Source: Herminiimonas sp.
GTDB taxonomy: Bacteria; Pseudomonadota; Gammaproteobacteria; Burkholderiales; Burkholderiaceae
Length of the DNA: 64,000 bases
Direction of reading: 5' to 3'
NCBI RefSeq assembly: GCF_030655415.1
Contig: NZ_JAURVN010000015.1
Span: 124,001 to 188,000 of the forward strand
Positions 45,993 to 54,299 of this stretch are shown here, piece by piece. Within the stretch, counting starts at the first letter, position 1. Each line of letters begins with the position of its first letter. Position numbers and translations under genes: made by a program. Below the pieces are notes generated by a model. The model was not told the origin of the DNA. It made no database searches and saw nothing but the letters and a program-made list of their open reading frames with translations.

Positions 45993-48005
45993 TTAAAAAC
46001 TTGTACGAACGCCAACGATCAGGTTTCTACCCGGTAGTGGAGCTTCTTCGCGTAACACCGACGTTGCCAGGCGTATGTCGTCGTTCAACAGATTTTTGAC
46101 GATGGCGAACCAGGTTACGTCGTTGGAATTGATGCGTTGTGTGTACGACAAATTGGCGTCGACCTGTGTGTAGGACGGTGTGACAAAGTTTTCAAAGCTG
46201 GCCAGTTTGTCCTGCTCTTGCGCATGCAATACCTTGACGCCCGAGCGCCAGCCGCCTTGACGGTATCCAACTTCGCCGCCAAAACGCGTCGCTGGTTGCA
46301 AAGGCAGGTTGTCTAGGCCAGTCAGTTTGCCGCGCGATGTGTCGGCAAAACCACGCAGTGACCAACCTTCGCCGCGCAGGTTGTAACTGATCTCTGCTTC
46401 GGCACCGCGTATCGTCGCGCTGTTTTGCGACCAGAAACGCTCGGTGAATTCGCCTGTTGGATCTACCACGCCAGCTTCATCAACTGTGGTGCCATCAGTG
46501 CGGCCGTAGATATAATTTTTTACGCGATTCTGGAACAGGTTGGCTTTCCAGCGGATCAAGCCTTCAGTCTTTTGCAGGCTGATTTCAAAATTGCGTGAAG
46601 TTTCCTTGTTCAGGTTGTTGTCACCGATATCGTAGGTCGCGGTCGACTCATGCGGACCGTTGGAATACAACTCTTCGATTGCAGGTGCACGTTGCGCGAC
46701 AGACGCAGTAGCGCCCAAGCCATAACCCGGCGTGAAGGTCCACAAACCTCCCAGCGAATACGAGCCGAGATTAAAGTCGCGTTGCGTCAATCCCGATACC
46801 GCATCCGGCTTGCGTTTGACGGATTCTATCCGTGCGCCCGCGCTGGCGCGGAACGGGCCGAAGTCACGTTCTTCCACCAAGAAACCCGCGATGGAATTGG
46901 TTTTGGTCAGAGGTACTGTTTCCGGTCCGCTGCCATCTGCGGCGAGTGCCGAGAACTCTGAGTTTTCAGTTTGCAGACCGAAGGTGCCGCGCCAACCGGC
47001 CATCGGTTTATGCGTCAATTCGATGCGGCTTTCCAGCGCATTGTTTTTGAAATCGGTAGCCGGTGTGCCGTCTTCCAGATTTTCTGTGTGCTTGTAATCT
47101 GTATGACCCAGTTTGAAGCGCAGGGATTCAAAGTTGCCGAATGGCTCCTTGATCAAGCCATCGATGTCGAAGCGAGTTTGCTTCAGCGTGATGAAGGATC
47201 TTTCTTCAGTTGGAATGCCGTAGCGATCGTCATTAACGCCGACCGAAGCACCGATGTGACCCCAGCTTTGGATGTAGGAAGCACCGAATCCAAGACTATT
47301 GGTACGTGCAAACGAGTTCGGCAAACGGCCTGAGCCCAAGCTCGGATCGCTGAGGCTGACATCGCCAGGAATTTTATAATCGTCGGCATCCCGCAGATTG
47401 CCATCGACGTGCAAGCCGATATCACCGGCTGCGCCATCAACCGACAAGGACATATTCTTAGTGCGATCTACTGTGCCGTAACGGACTTCGGCGTCGCCGG
47501 TTGGTTTGGCATTCAAGACGGTTGGAATGCGGTCATTGATGATGTTGACCACGCCGCCAATCGCACCTGAGCCGTATAGCAATGCGGCAGGGCCGCGCAG
47601 GATTTCAATCTGGCGCGCGGTTGATGCTTCGCCGCCGACCGCATGATCGTTAGAAAGACTGGATGCATCCAGGATCGACATGCCATTTTGCAGAATTTTG
47701 ACGCGTGGGCCTTCCATGCCGCGAATAATAGGGCGCGACGCGCCTGCGCCAAATGCGGAGGCAGAGACGCCGAGTTCTTGTGACAAGGTGTCGCCGAGTG
47801 AGTTACCAAGTTTTTCGCGCAGCTCATCACCGTATAGAACTTTGGCTTGAGTTAGCACTTGCGCGCCTTCATCGCTGTTGAATGGAGTAGAGGTGACGAC
47901 GACAGCAGGCAGGGTTTGTTCTTGCGTTTGCGCAAAAGCAGAGTGTGACAATGTAGCGAGCGCAGACAGAACGGCGCTGGCCAACAGGGTGCGTTGGGCG
48001 ATCAT
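45993..48005 (-). CDS. znuD: TonB-dependent receptor, ZnuD-like
   Basis: A 670-residue outer-membrane receptor. A signal peptide ending at FAQ is followed by a TonB-box-like segment (LPAVVVTST), a plug (about residues 35-165; RPIIRGMEGPRVKILQNGM and LSNDHAV) and a 22-strand barrel ending in aromatic F. The plug motifs resemble the zinc receptor ZnuD of Neisseria. It lacks the His-rich extracellular stretch of that protein. The operator-like site at 48620 and the Zur and COG0523 genes nearby support zinc as substrate; this is inference. Confidence 0.82.
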   Translation of the reverse strand: MIAQRTLLASAVLSALATLSHSAFAQTQEQTLPAVVVTSTPFNSDEGAQVLTQAKVLYGDELREKLGNSLGDTLSQELGVSASAFGAGASRPIIRGMEGPRVKILQNGMSILDASSLSNDHAVGGEASTARQIEILRGPAALLYGSGAIGGVVNIINDRIPTVLNAKPTGDAEVRYGTVDRTKNMSLSVDGAAGDIGLHVDGNLRDADDYKIPGDVSLSDPSLGSGRLPNSFARTNSLGFGASYIQSWGHIGASVGVNDDRYGIPTEERSFITLKQTRFDIDGLIKEPFGNFESLRFKLGHTDYKHTENLEDGTPATDFKNNALESRIELTHKPMAGWRGTFGLQTENSEFSALAADGSGPETVPLTKTNSIAGFLVEERDFGPFRASAGARIESVKRKPDAVSGLTQRDFNLGSYSLGGLWTFTPGYGLGATASVAQRAPAIEELYSNGPHESTATYDIGDNNLNKETSRNFEISLQKTEGLIRWKANLFQNRVKNYIYGRTDGTTVDEAGVVDPTGEFTERFWSQNSATIRGAEAEISYNLRGEGWSLRGFADTSRGKLTGLDNLPLQPATRFGGEVGYRQGGWRSGVKVLHAQEQDKLASFENFVTPSYTQVDANLSYTQRINSNDVTWFAIVKNLLNDDIRLATSVLREEAPLPGRNLIVGVRTSF

Positions 48006-48020
48006 GATACTTCCTTGAAA

Positions 48021-48048
48021 AATCGAATAGAAATCGATATGAATCGAT
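48021..48048. repeat. Three AATCGA repeats before the receptor start codon
   Basis: AATCGA occurs at 48021, 48032 and 48042, at 11- and 10-base spacing, just upstream of the receptor ATG. The last two form AATCGAT-ATG-AATCGATT. Function unknown; low-complexity coincidence is possible. Confidence 0.5.
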
Positions 48049-48110
48049 TAAAAGCAGCCGCACTGAATCGCGATGCGATCAGGCAGGTGCTACAAGCAGG
48101 AAAAAATCAG

Positions 48111-48497
48111 TTACGCGTTTGGCGGTGCGCGGGAAGAGAAATGACAGAGGAAGGGCGCGTCCCATGAAGCATGGGCAGCCCACAGCGCCAGAACTTGCAC
48201 GCTGGTTTGTAGTAGAGGAATAAATGGAAGTGCAGGTGCGCTATCGGCCAGCGCCATGCCGTCAAACAAGGTACAGGAATGCGACTTGTCACCTGCGTAT
48301 TCAGTGCTTGAATCCGACGTTGAGTCGGACGATGTTTGAACGGCGGTTTGCAAGGCGTGGTGATTATCTACTCTGTCCGCATGTGCTATACGATGCTGCA
48401 ATCCCATCCATTGCGCGAACAATACAGCGATCACCAACAATGCAGCGAAGCAGAGTCGTGTGGCTGTTGGCGTGCGGGAGGAAAAAGCAGGTTTCAA
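48111..48497 (-). CDS. Small His/Cys-containing membrane protein before znuD-like gene
   Basis: A 128-residue protein with an N-terminal hydrophobic segment (CFAALLVIAVLFAQWMG, then LQHRIAHA), a Ser/Thr-rich middle with DNHHALQ and DKSHSCTLFD, a second hydrophobic segment and a Cys/His tail (FLCHFSSRAPP). It starts at a TTG (48497) with GAG upstream; a stop lies just before and the next ATG would remove the first helix. Uncharacterised proteins of this kind (DUF2946-like) sit before TonB receptors in betaproteobacteria. A zinc or metal accessory role is inferred from position and the H/C pairs. Confidence 0.65.
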   Translation of the reverse strand: MKPAFSSRTPTATRLCFAALLVIAVLFAQWMGLQHRIAHADRVDNHHALQTAVQTSSDSTSDSSTEYAGDKSHSCTLFDGMALADSAPALPFIPLLQTSVQVLALWAAHASWDAPFLCHFSSRAPPNA

Positions 48498-48619
48498 AAA
48501 ATCACTCGTTTATTTACGGGACGTTTGCATCAGACTAAATACGCTGAAGAGTAGAGCATAGCTTTGCACCGAGTCGAGGGCGGGCAAAGATTAATGCCTC
48601 ACCGTCTATGCAGTGAATC

Positions 48620-48640
48620 GTATATTGCAACACAATTGCA
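48620..48640 (-). promoter_or_regulatory. Putative Zur operator of the znuD-like operon
   Basis: On the minus strand it reads TGCAATTG-T-GTTGCAATATAC, and it includes TGCAA-N5-TTGCA dyad symmetry. It matches the site before zur (51515-51535) at 20 of 21 bases. It lies about 123 bases before the TTG start of the small membrane protein gene and just after the dksA terminator. Confidence 0.72.
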
Positions 48641-48650
48641 TTCTACAAAA

Positions 48651-48688
48651 AAACAAAGCGCGCGGATAGAGGGCCGCGCGCTTTGTTT
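48651..48688 (-). terminator. Rho-independent terminator after dksA
   Basis: A perfect 15-bp stem, AAACAAAGCGCGCGG (48651-48665) and CCGCGCGCTTTGTTT (48674-48688), with an eight-base loop and a T-rich exit on the minus strand. Confidence 0.93.
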
Positions 48689-48719
48689 GTAAATGAATCG
48701 CGATTAATTCCAGCTGGAA

Positions 48720-49691
48720 TTAGTCACCATACAATTTTTGTTTCAATTCGCGACGTTGCTGTGCTTCCAGCGACAAAGTTGCTGTAGGACGTGCGAGCAA
48801 ACGTGGGACGCCGATAGGCTCGCCAGTTTCTTCGCACCAGCCATAGTCGCCGCTGTCGATACTGGCGATCGATTGCTGTACTTTTTTCAGCAGCTTGCGT
48901 TCGCGGTCACGCGTACGCAATTCCAAAGCGTGTTCTTCTTCAATCGTTGCGCGATCAGCTGGATCCGGAACGAGTACGGTTTCACGCAAATGTTCAGTGG
49001 TTTCGTCAGCGTTTTTCAGTAAATCTTTTTCAAGTTGCTGGAGGCGATTTTTGAAGAATGCGAGTTGTGCAGCATTCATGTAATCCTTTTCGCCCATCTT
49101 CATGATTTGCGCTTCGGATAACAAGGTGCCGTCATTATCGGCGGTAGGGGTTGCTTTTGATTTAGTTGCCACTTCGCGTACTTTCGAAACTACAGGTTGT
49201 TCAATTTTATCTACTGGTGCGGAGAGGACCTTTTTGCTGCTGTCTGCTCCAGACCGAGATGCGTCTTTTTTTACGGTTACCGCAATTGCCTTGGTCGCGC
49301 TTGCAGTAACTTTCTTAATTGGTTGCGCTACTGCCTTAACAGGAGCTTTTGCTTTGACTGCAGGTTTCGCTACAGGTTTCACATTCTTTGCCGCGGCGGT
49401 TTTCTTGGCCACCACTTTTGTTTTTGCAGCGACCTTGGTGGATTTTACCGCACTCTTCGCTGGCGCTTTTTTTGCTGCCTTGGCTGCCGATTTAACAGCA
49501 GGCTTGGTCGCCGGTTTGACTGCCTTTTTCAGTGCCTTGACGATTTTCCCTGCGAGCGTTTTTGTCGCTGACTTTGCAGTTGACTTCGCCGCGGTCGTTT
49601 TGGCTGCCGGTTTGGAACGAGCAGGTGTAACGGCCTTTTTAGTGGCAGTTTTTTTTGCGCTTTTTGCAGATTTTGTGACGGTTGCGTTCAT
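48720..49691 (-). CDS. dksA: DksA-family factor with histone-H1-like N-terminal tail
   Basis: A 323-residue protein. Residues 1-185 are Lys/Ala/Pro/Val repeats like histone H1 or AlgP/PhaF tails. Residues 190-323 are DksA, with the coiled-coil tip DPADRA (243-248) that contacts RNA polymerase and the ppGpp response region. The zinc finger keeps only C286 (GWCEETGEP); the other positions are T289, S307 and A310, so it probably does not hold zinc. A DNA-binding role for the tail is inference. It lies in the zinc cluster between COG0523 and the receptor operon. Confidence 0.9.
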   Translation of the reverse strand: MNATVTKSAKSAKKTATKKAVTPARSKPAAKTTAAKSTAKSATKTLAGKIVKALKKAVKPATKPAVKSAAKAAKKAPAKSAVKSTKVAAKTKVVAKKTAAAKNVKPVAKPAVKAKAPVKAVAQPIKKVTASATKAIAVTVKKDASRSGADSSKKVLSAPVDKIEQPVVSKVREVATKSKATPTADNDGTLLSEAQIMKMGEKDYMNAAQLAFFKNRLQQLEKDLLKNADETTEHLRETVLVPDPADRATIEEEHALELRTRDRERKLLKKVQQSIASIDSGDYGWCEETGEPIGVPRLLARPTATLSLEAQQRRELKQKLYGD

Positions 49692-49805
49692 AGTCCCTTA
49701 TCCTCAATGAACTTTCCCACACTCGGATCCATCGTGCTCTGCGTGCGATTTAATGCCTTTCGCATCGCCCCGGCCGCTCTATCCTGAGCTAAAAACTGGG
49801 CTAGT

Positions 49806-50870
49806 TTATACCAAACATTGTTCCAATCCGTAAATAAAAGTTTCTTTTGGCAGATTCTGTCCGATAAATACCATTTTGTTAGAGCGGATTTCATCCTCGC
49901 CCCACTTGCCGCCTATGTCGGTGCCCATGATCTGGTGCACGCCTTGGAAGACCACTTTGCGGTCAGCGCCATCCATCCACAAGACACCTTTATAGCGCAA
50001 CATGCGCGGCCCGAAAACCTGCACGATACCGCCGAGGAATTCATCCAGCTTCTCGGTATTGAATGGTCTGTCGCTCTTGAATACGAAAGCGGCGATGTTA
50101 TCGCTGTGATGGCCGTGATGGTGGTCATGATGATGGTGCGCATCGTCGCCATCGTGAGTGCAGGCGGCATCGCAGGAGTGGTCGTGATGCTCGTGATCGT
50201 GTGCATGTTCTTCGGCCGCGATGAAGTCGGGATCGATTTCCAGTTTGTCGTTCAGGTTGAAGCCGCGCAGGTCCAGCACGTCAGCGATTACTACTTTGCC
50301 GAAATCGATAGTGCTGATCGGTGCACGCGGATTGATGCGTTTGATGCGTTCGGTCAACATCTTTAATTCGTCTGCGCTCACCAGATCTGTTTTGGATAAC
50401 AGCAATTTGTCGGCGAAACCTACCTGGCGTTGTGCTTCTTCATAGGTGTCGAGTTGGTGCATCGCATGCTTGGCATCGACCACGGTGATGATGGCATCGA
50501 CCAGATAGTCGGCTGCTACTTCTTCATCGATGAAAAAAGTTTGCGCGACCGGGCCGGGATTGGCGAGCCCTGTGGTTTCGATGACGACGTGATCGAATTG
50601 CAGCTCACCATCACGACGACGTTGCGCCAATGCAGTCAGTGCGACGATCAAGTCGCCACGCACGGTGCAGCAAATGCAACCATTGTTCATCTCGACGATT
50701 TGCTCGGTGCCATCCTGCACCAGGATTTCGTTGTCGATATTTTCCTGGCCGAATTCGTTTTCAATCACCGCAATCTTGAAGCCGTGTGGCTCTTGCAGAA
50801 TGCGATTGAGCAGCGTGGTTTTGCCTGCGCCCAGAAAGCCGGTCAGGATGGTAGTAGGAATGAGTGCCAT
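49806..50870 (-). CDS. COG0523 (CobW/ZigA-type) GTPase
   Basis: A 354-residue G3E GTPase, probably a zinc metallochaperone. Walker A is GFLGAGKTTL (11-20), the metal site CICC (C65, C67, C68), Walker B around VVIETTGLANPGP. A His/Asp-rich loop of about 40 residues (217-259, with HHHHDHHHGHH) follows, then the CobW C-terminal domain. COG0523 proteins under Zur control commonly supply zinc when it is scarce. It lies 74 bases after zur on the same strand, probably one transcript. Confidence 0.9.
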   Translation of the reverse strand: MALIPTTILTGFLGAGKTTLLNRILQEPHGFKIAVIENEFGQENIDNEILVQDGTEQIVEMNNGCICCTVRGDLIVALTALAQRRRDGELQFDHVVIETTGLANPGPVAQTFFIDEEVAADYLVDAIITVVDAKHAMHQLDTYEEAQRQVGFADKLLLSKTDLVSADELKMLTERIKRINPRAPISTIDFGKVVIADVLDLRGFNLNDKLEIDPDFIAAEEHAHDHEHHDHSCDAACTHDGDDAHHHHDHHHGHHSDNIAAFVFKSDRPFNTEKLDEFLGGIVQVFGPRMLRYKGVLWMDGADRKVVFQGVHQIMGTDIGGKWGEDEIRSNKMVFIGQNLPKETFIYGLEQCLV

Positions 50871-50944
50871 GAGTTTTAATTCTTGCGTTAAAAGCGTTGG
50901 TTCAAATGAGCTATTGAATCGTGAGCTGAATTACCACTGTGTAT

Positions 50945-51472
50945 TTAATGTGCGGCGCAGTCGGCGCAAAACCCCTTGATGGTCAGTTCTATCTCGTGGC
51001 TTTGAAAGCCTTTACCCAGCGTGCTTTGCAAAACCTTTTGTAATTGCTGGCGCAAGGTTGCAGCCGATGGGTTGATGTTCTGTTTAGCGTCCGGTGCCAG
51101 CAATTGTTCATCGACGTTATCGATGCAAAACACCTTGGCGCAACGCGTACATTTGAAGTGACCGTGCTGATGTTGTTGCGTCGGATGTTTGCCGTGTGCG
51201 ATTTCTTCCATGCCGGCGTTATAGCGGAACACGCGATCATCGCCAGCGATCTTGTGCGCCAATCCCGCGTCGGTCAGGCTATCCAGGGCGCGGTACAGCG
51301 TGACTCTGTCCATCTCGAGCAGCGTGTCTTGTATGTCCTGATGCGAAAAAGCATAACGCGCGCCCAGCAATGCGGCCAGCACCTTGATGCGTGCATCGGT
51401 GGCGCGCACTGAGGTGGTACGTAACTGGCTTTCAGCCAATGCCAGCAAATCTGGAGCGGTGGATTTTTTCAT
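50945..51472 (-). CDS. zur: Fur-family zinc uptake regulator
   Basis: A 175-residue Fur-family repressor. The N-terminal winged helix contains FSHQDIQDTLLEMDRVTLYRAL. The metal sites are H101/H103/H105 with the pairs C108/C111 (CTRC) and C169/C172 (CADC). The Zur rather than Fur assignment rests on the neighbouring COG0523 and ZnuD-like genes and on the shared operators. The operator at 51515 lies 43-63 bases before its start, so it probably represses itself. Confidence 0.85.
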   Translation of the reverse strand: MKKSTAPDLLALAESQLRTTSVRATDARIKVLAALLGARYAFSHQDIQDTLLEMDRVTLYRALDSLTDAGLAHKIAGDDRVFRYNAGMEEIAHGKHPTQQHQHGHFKCTRCAKVFCIDNVDEQLLAPDAKQNINPSAATLRQQLQKVLQSTLGKGFQSHEIELTIKGFCADCAAH

Positions 51473-51514
51473 GATGATGCAGTGATGAAGTGATGCGCAG
51501 ATTATGCCGCAATT

Positions 51515-51535
51515 TGCAATTGAGTTGCAATATAC
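51515..51535 (+). promoter_or_regulatory. Putative Zur operator before zur
   Basis: TGCAATTG-A-GTTGCAATATAC, 20 of 21 bases identical to the site before the znuD-like operon. On the minus strand TTGCAA within it is followed 18 bases later by CATAAT, so it may overlap the -35 element of the zur promoter. Confidence 0.72.
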
Positions 51536-51597
51536 CTGTTTCTTGTAAAGTCTGGCTTTGGTGGGTTGCCGGTATCGCCGGCCTGTCAGAATGTTTG

Positions 51598-52554
51598 CTA
51601 GATCTTTTTCTTGGCGCGTGGATGCGCCGCGTCGTAGACCTGCGCCAGTCTTTGAAAATCCAGCGAGGTATAAATTTGTGTAGCTGAAATGGACGCATGA
51701 CCTAGCATTTCCTGCACAGCGCGCAAGTCGCCGGATGATTGCAAAACATGCGAAGCAAAAGAGTGCCGCAGCACATGCGGATGCACATCCATAGGTAAGC
51801 CAACCGCCTGAGCATGCGCTTTCAGACGCAGTTGAACCACGCGCGCTGACACACGTGTGCCACGCTCACTCAAGAACAGCGGATGTGGATCGAGTTTTAC
51901 CAAGGTGTCGCGTATCGCCAGCCATGACTTGAGTGCGTCTATCGCCGCTTGCCCGATAGGCACGCTGCGCATCTTGTTACCTTTGCCGGTAACCATGACT
52001 TCGTGTGCATCGAAATCTATCCAGCCTGCGGAAACGTAGTTTTTTTCCTTGGCATATCTAAAGTCTAGTCCGACCAGTTCTGAAACGCGCAAGCCGCTGG
52101 AATACAGTAATTCAAACATCGCGTGATTGCATTGCTGCATCGCGGAGTCTGCATTTTTCCCTGGACTGGTTTCTGCTACCAGGCGCACCGCATCGTCGGC
52201 TGCCAACGCTTTCGGCAAGGGTTTGGTGCGCTTCGGTGCCTTGATGCCATCGACCGGATTCGACGTAATCGCGTTTTGTTCAGATAGCCAGTTGAAGAAG
52301 CCGCGCCATGCAGAAAGCTTGCGTGCAATCGAGCGCGCGTTCAAACCATGCGCATGTAATTGAGCGGCGAATTTTCTGACCTGGAAATGAGTGACAGCTG
52401 AGAGAGATGCGGTGCCGTCAGTTGCGGTCGCCAGCGCGAGCAATTCAAGCAAATCGCGTCTATAGCTGGTGACGGTGAGCGGCGACAATTGTCGCTGGCT
52501 GATCAGGTTATCGAGATAACCATCCAGATAAGCCTGATTGCCTGCAACGCTCAC
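51598..52554 (-). CDS. xerC: Tyrosine recombinase XerC
   Basis: A 318-residue recombinase that resolves chromosome dimers at dif with XerD. The catalytic set is visible: R in SSGLRVSEL, K in the beta-hairpin after VMVTGKGNK, HxxR in HVLRHSFASH, and Y in ATQIYTSLD. The dapF-DUF484-xerC order on one strand is the usual chromosomal context, so this is the housekeeping enzyme rather than part of a mobile element. Confidence 0.96.
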   Translation of the reverse strand: MSVAGNQAYLDGYLDNLISQRQLSPLTVTSYRRDLLELLALATATDGTASLSAVTHFQVRKFAAQLHAHGLNARSIARKLSAWRGFFNWLSEQNAITSNPVDGIKAPKRTKPLPKALAADDAVRLVAETSPGKNADSAMQQCNHAMFELLYSSGLRVSELVGLDFRYAKEKNYVSAGWIDFDAHEVMVTGKGNKMRSVPIGQAAIDALKSWLAIRDTLVKLDPHPLFLSERGTRVSARVVQLRLKAHAQAVGLPMDVHPHVLRHSFASHVLQSSGDLRAVQEMLGHASISATQIYTSLDFQRLAQVYDAAHPRAKKKI

Positions 52555-52562
52555 GATGGGAT

Positions 52563-53231
52563 TTAGTCGAGCAAACTCGACAGCGCAGCGCTGGCGGTTT
52601 GACCAATGTTGGTCAAAAAGTCAGTCGCCATATCCGAAGTGAAACGATGTGGATCGGATGAGCCGAGCACCAGCAAACCGAAGGCTTCAGTCGCATCATC
52701 CAAACGCAAAGGCAGCAAGGCCAGCGATTGAATTGACGGCGCATCTTCCAACCATGAAGCCGCTTCAAAATCGTTGTTGCTGCCGCAGAAAGGCACGGTC
52801 AAGCCGTTCGAGAACAAACGTGAATCTGCAGAAACCGGCGCCGCAAACCATGTGTGTGCGAATTCTTCGGACACGCCCCACAAACGTAAAGTGACGTGCG
52901 GCACAGAGAACGCGTTTTGCAAACCGGTCGTCAATGTGTGCGGCAGATCGACATCGTTGCGTGCTAATAACAGCGAGCGCGTCCATGCATGAAACTTGTG
53001 TGAAATTTGATCGTTCTCTTGGCCGATGCGGATCAAATCAGCCATGCGCATTTCCATGATCTTGAACTTTTCGCGCATCACATCCATTTGTCGTTCTTGC
53101 AAAGACAAGGTGCGGCCGCCGAGTGGGCTAGACAGTTTTACCTGTGCCAATACTTCAGCATGTTCTTCAAAAAAATGCGGAGTGTTCAGCAAGTAGTCGG
53201 CAACGGCGTTGGAGTCCAGTGGAGATGTCAT
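52563..53231 (-). CDS. DUF484-family protein
   Basis: A 222-residue cytosolic protein with the DUF484 opening VADYLLNTPHFFEEHAEVL and a GAF-like C-terminal half (LALLPLRLDDATEAFGLLVLGSSD). It lies eight bases before xerC, as in many proteobacteria. Function is unknown. I chose the ATG at 53231, at which homologues begin; the frame is open further upstream to 53351. Confidence 0.87.
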   Translation of the reverse strand: MTSPLDSNAVADYLLNTPHFFEEHAEVLAQVKLSSPLGGRTLSLQERQMDVMREKFKIMEMRMADLIRIGQENDQISHKFHAWTRSLLLARNDVDLPHTLTTGLQNAFSVPHVTLRLWGVSEEFAHTWFAAPVSADSRLFSNGLTVPFCGSNNDFEAASWLEDAPSIQSLALLPLRLDDATEAFGLLVLGSSDPHRFTSDMATDFLTNIGQTASAALSSLLD

Positions 53232-53379
53232 GTGTCTTGTTTGAATAGAGAAAACTGTGGGCAAAAGCGCCAAATCGACATCGTGCGGATTTGCGATCGA
53301 TGTTCGGCTAATTTGCGATGATTTTAACCGACATCGGCGCTTGGCAAGCAATTCTGCTGATGTCGATTAAGGTTGAATT

Positions 53380-54231
53380 CTAAAGTTCGATTTCGCCTTC
53401 GAATACCGTGACGGCCGGGCCGGTCAGCAAGACCGGCGATGAGCTGCCAGCCCATGCTATCGATAATTCACCGCCGCGGGTTTGTACCTTGACTGGTGAT
53501 GTCAACAAGCCACGTCGAATGCCGGAAACCACCGCCGCACAAGCGCCGGTGCCGCAAGCCAATGTTTCGCCGGCGCCACGTTCAAACACGCGCAATTTGA
53601 TTTGATGGGTGTCGATGACTTGCATGAAGCCTACGTTGACGCGTTTTGGAAAGCGCGGGTGATGCTCGATCAAGACGCCGTCTTCGCGCACCGGCGCGGT
53701 TTCGACATCGGCCACAACTTGCACTGCATGCGGATTGCCCATAGACAATGCAGCGATCCAGTAGGTCTCACCTTTGATATCCAGCGGCCACAAGGTTTCG
53801 TCGCCATCTGCTTTGCAGAGCAAATCGGTGGTGTTGAAAGGTACGTCTTCCGGCGTCAAAATCGGCGGGCCCATATCAACCGTGATCTGACCATTCGCTT
53901 CCAGCCGCGGCTCGATAATGCCGGACATGGTTTCTACCTTGATCGCATGTTTGTTCGTCAGTTTTTTGTCGGTGACAAACTTGACGAAAGCGCGCGCGCC
54001 GTTACCGCATTGCTCGACTTCGCCGCCATCGGCGTTATAGATCCGATAGCGAAAATCAACGCCCGCTGCCTGCGGTTTTTCGACCACCAGCATTTGATCG
54101 GCACCGACGCCAAAGCGACGGTCTGCCAGATATTGCCATTGCGTTGGCGTGAAATCGATGGCTTGATTGATGGCATCGATGACAACGAAATCGTTGCCGG
54201 CGCCATGCATTTTTGTGAATTTGATTTTCAT
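53380..54231 (-). CDS. dapF: Diaminopimelate epimerase
   Basis: A 283-residue enzyme converting LL- to meso-diaminopimelate for peptidoglycan and lysine. The two catalytic cysteines are C75 (EQCGNGAR) and C226 ([10 protein letters not shown]). The start at 54231 ([15 protein letters not shown]) is the family N-terminus; the same frame extends upstream to 54288. DUF484 follows 148 bases later. Confidence 0.97.
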   Translation of the reverse strand: MKIKFTKMHGAGNDFVVIDAINQAIDFTPTQWQYLADRRFGVGADQMLVVEKPQAAGVDFRYRIYNADGGEVEQCGNGARAFVKFVTDKKLTNKHAIKVETMSGIIEPRLEANGQITVDMGPPILTPEDVPFNTTDLLCKADGDETLWPLDIKGETYWIAALSMGNPHAVQVVADVETAPVREDGVLIEHHPRFPKRVNVGFMQVIDTHQIKLRVFERGAGETLACGTGACAAVVSGIRRGLLTSPVKVQTRGGELSIAWAGSSSPVLLTGPAVTVFEGEIEL

Positions 54232-54299
54232 TTTTCGATTATAAAGCCGCTGACCGTGCATGGTAAAAATGCCTGCACGTATTCGCATTCATGCATTGC

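Noticed and set aside
49102..49710. Plus-strand frame of 202 codons encoding an Ala/Phe/Leu-rich protein
   Set aside because: It is the reverse complement of the Lys/Ala repeats of DksA, which automatically yields hydrophobic low-complexity protein.
51598..52554. Integrase of a mobile element
   Set aside because: Length and the dapF-DUF484-xerC order identify chromosomal XerC; no attachment-site repeats were seen.
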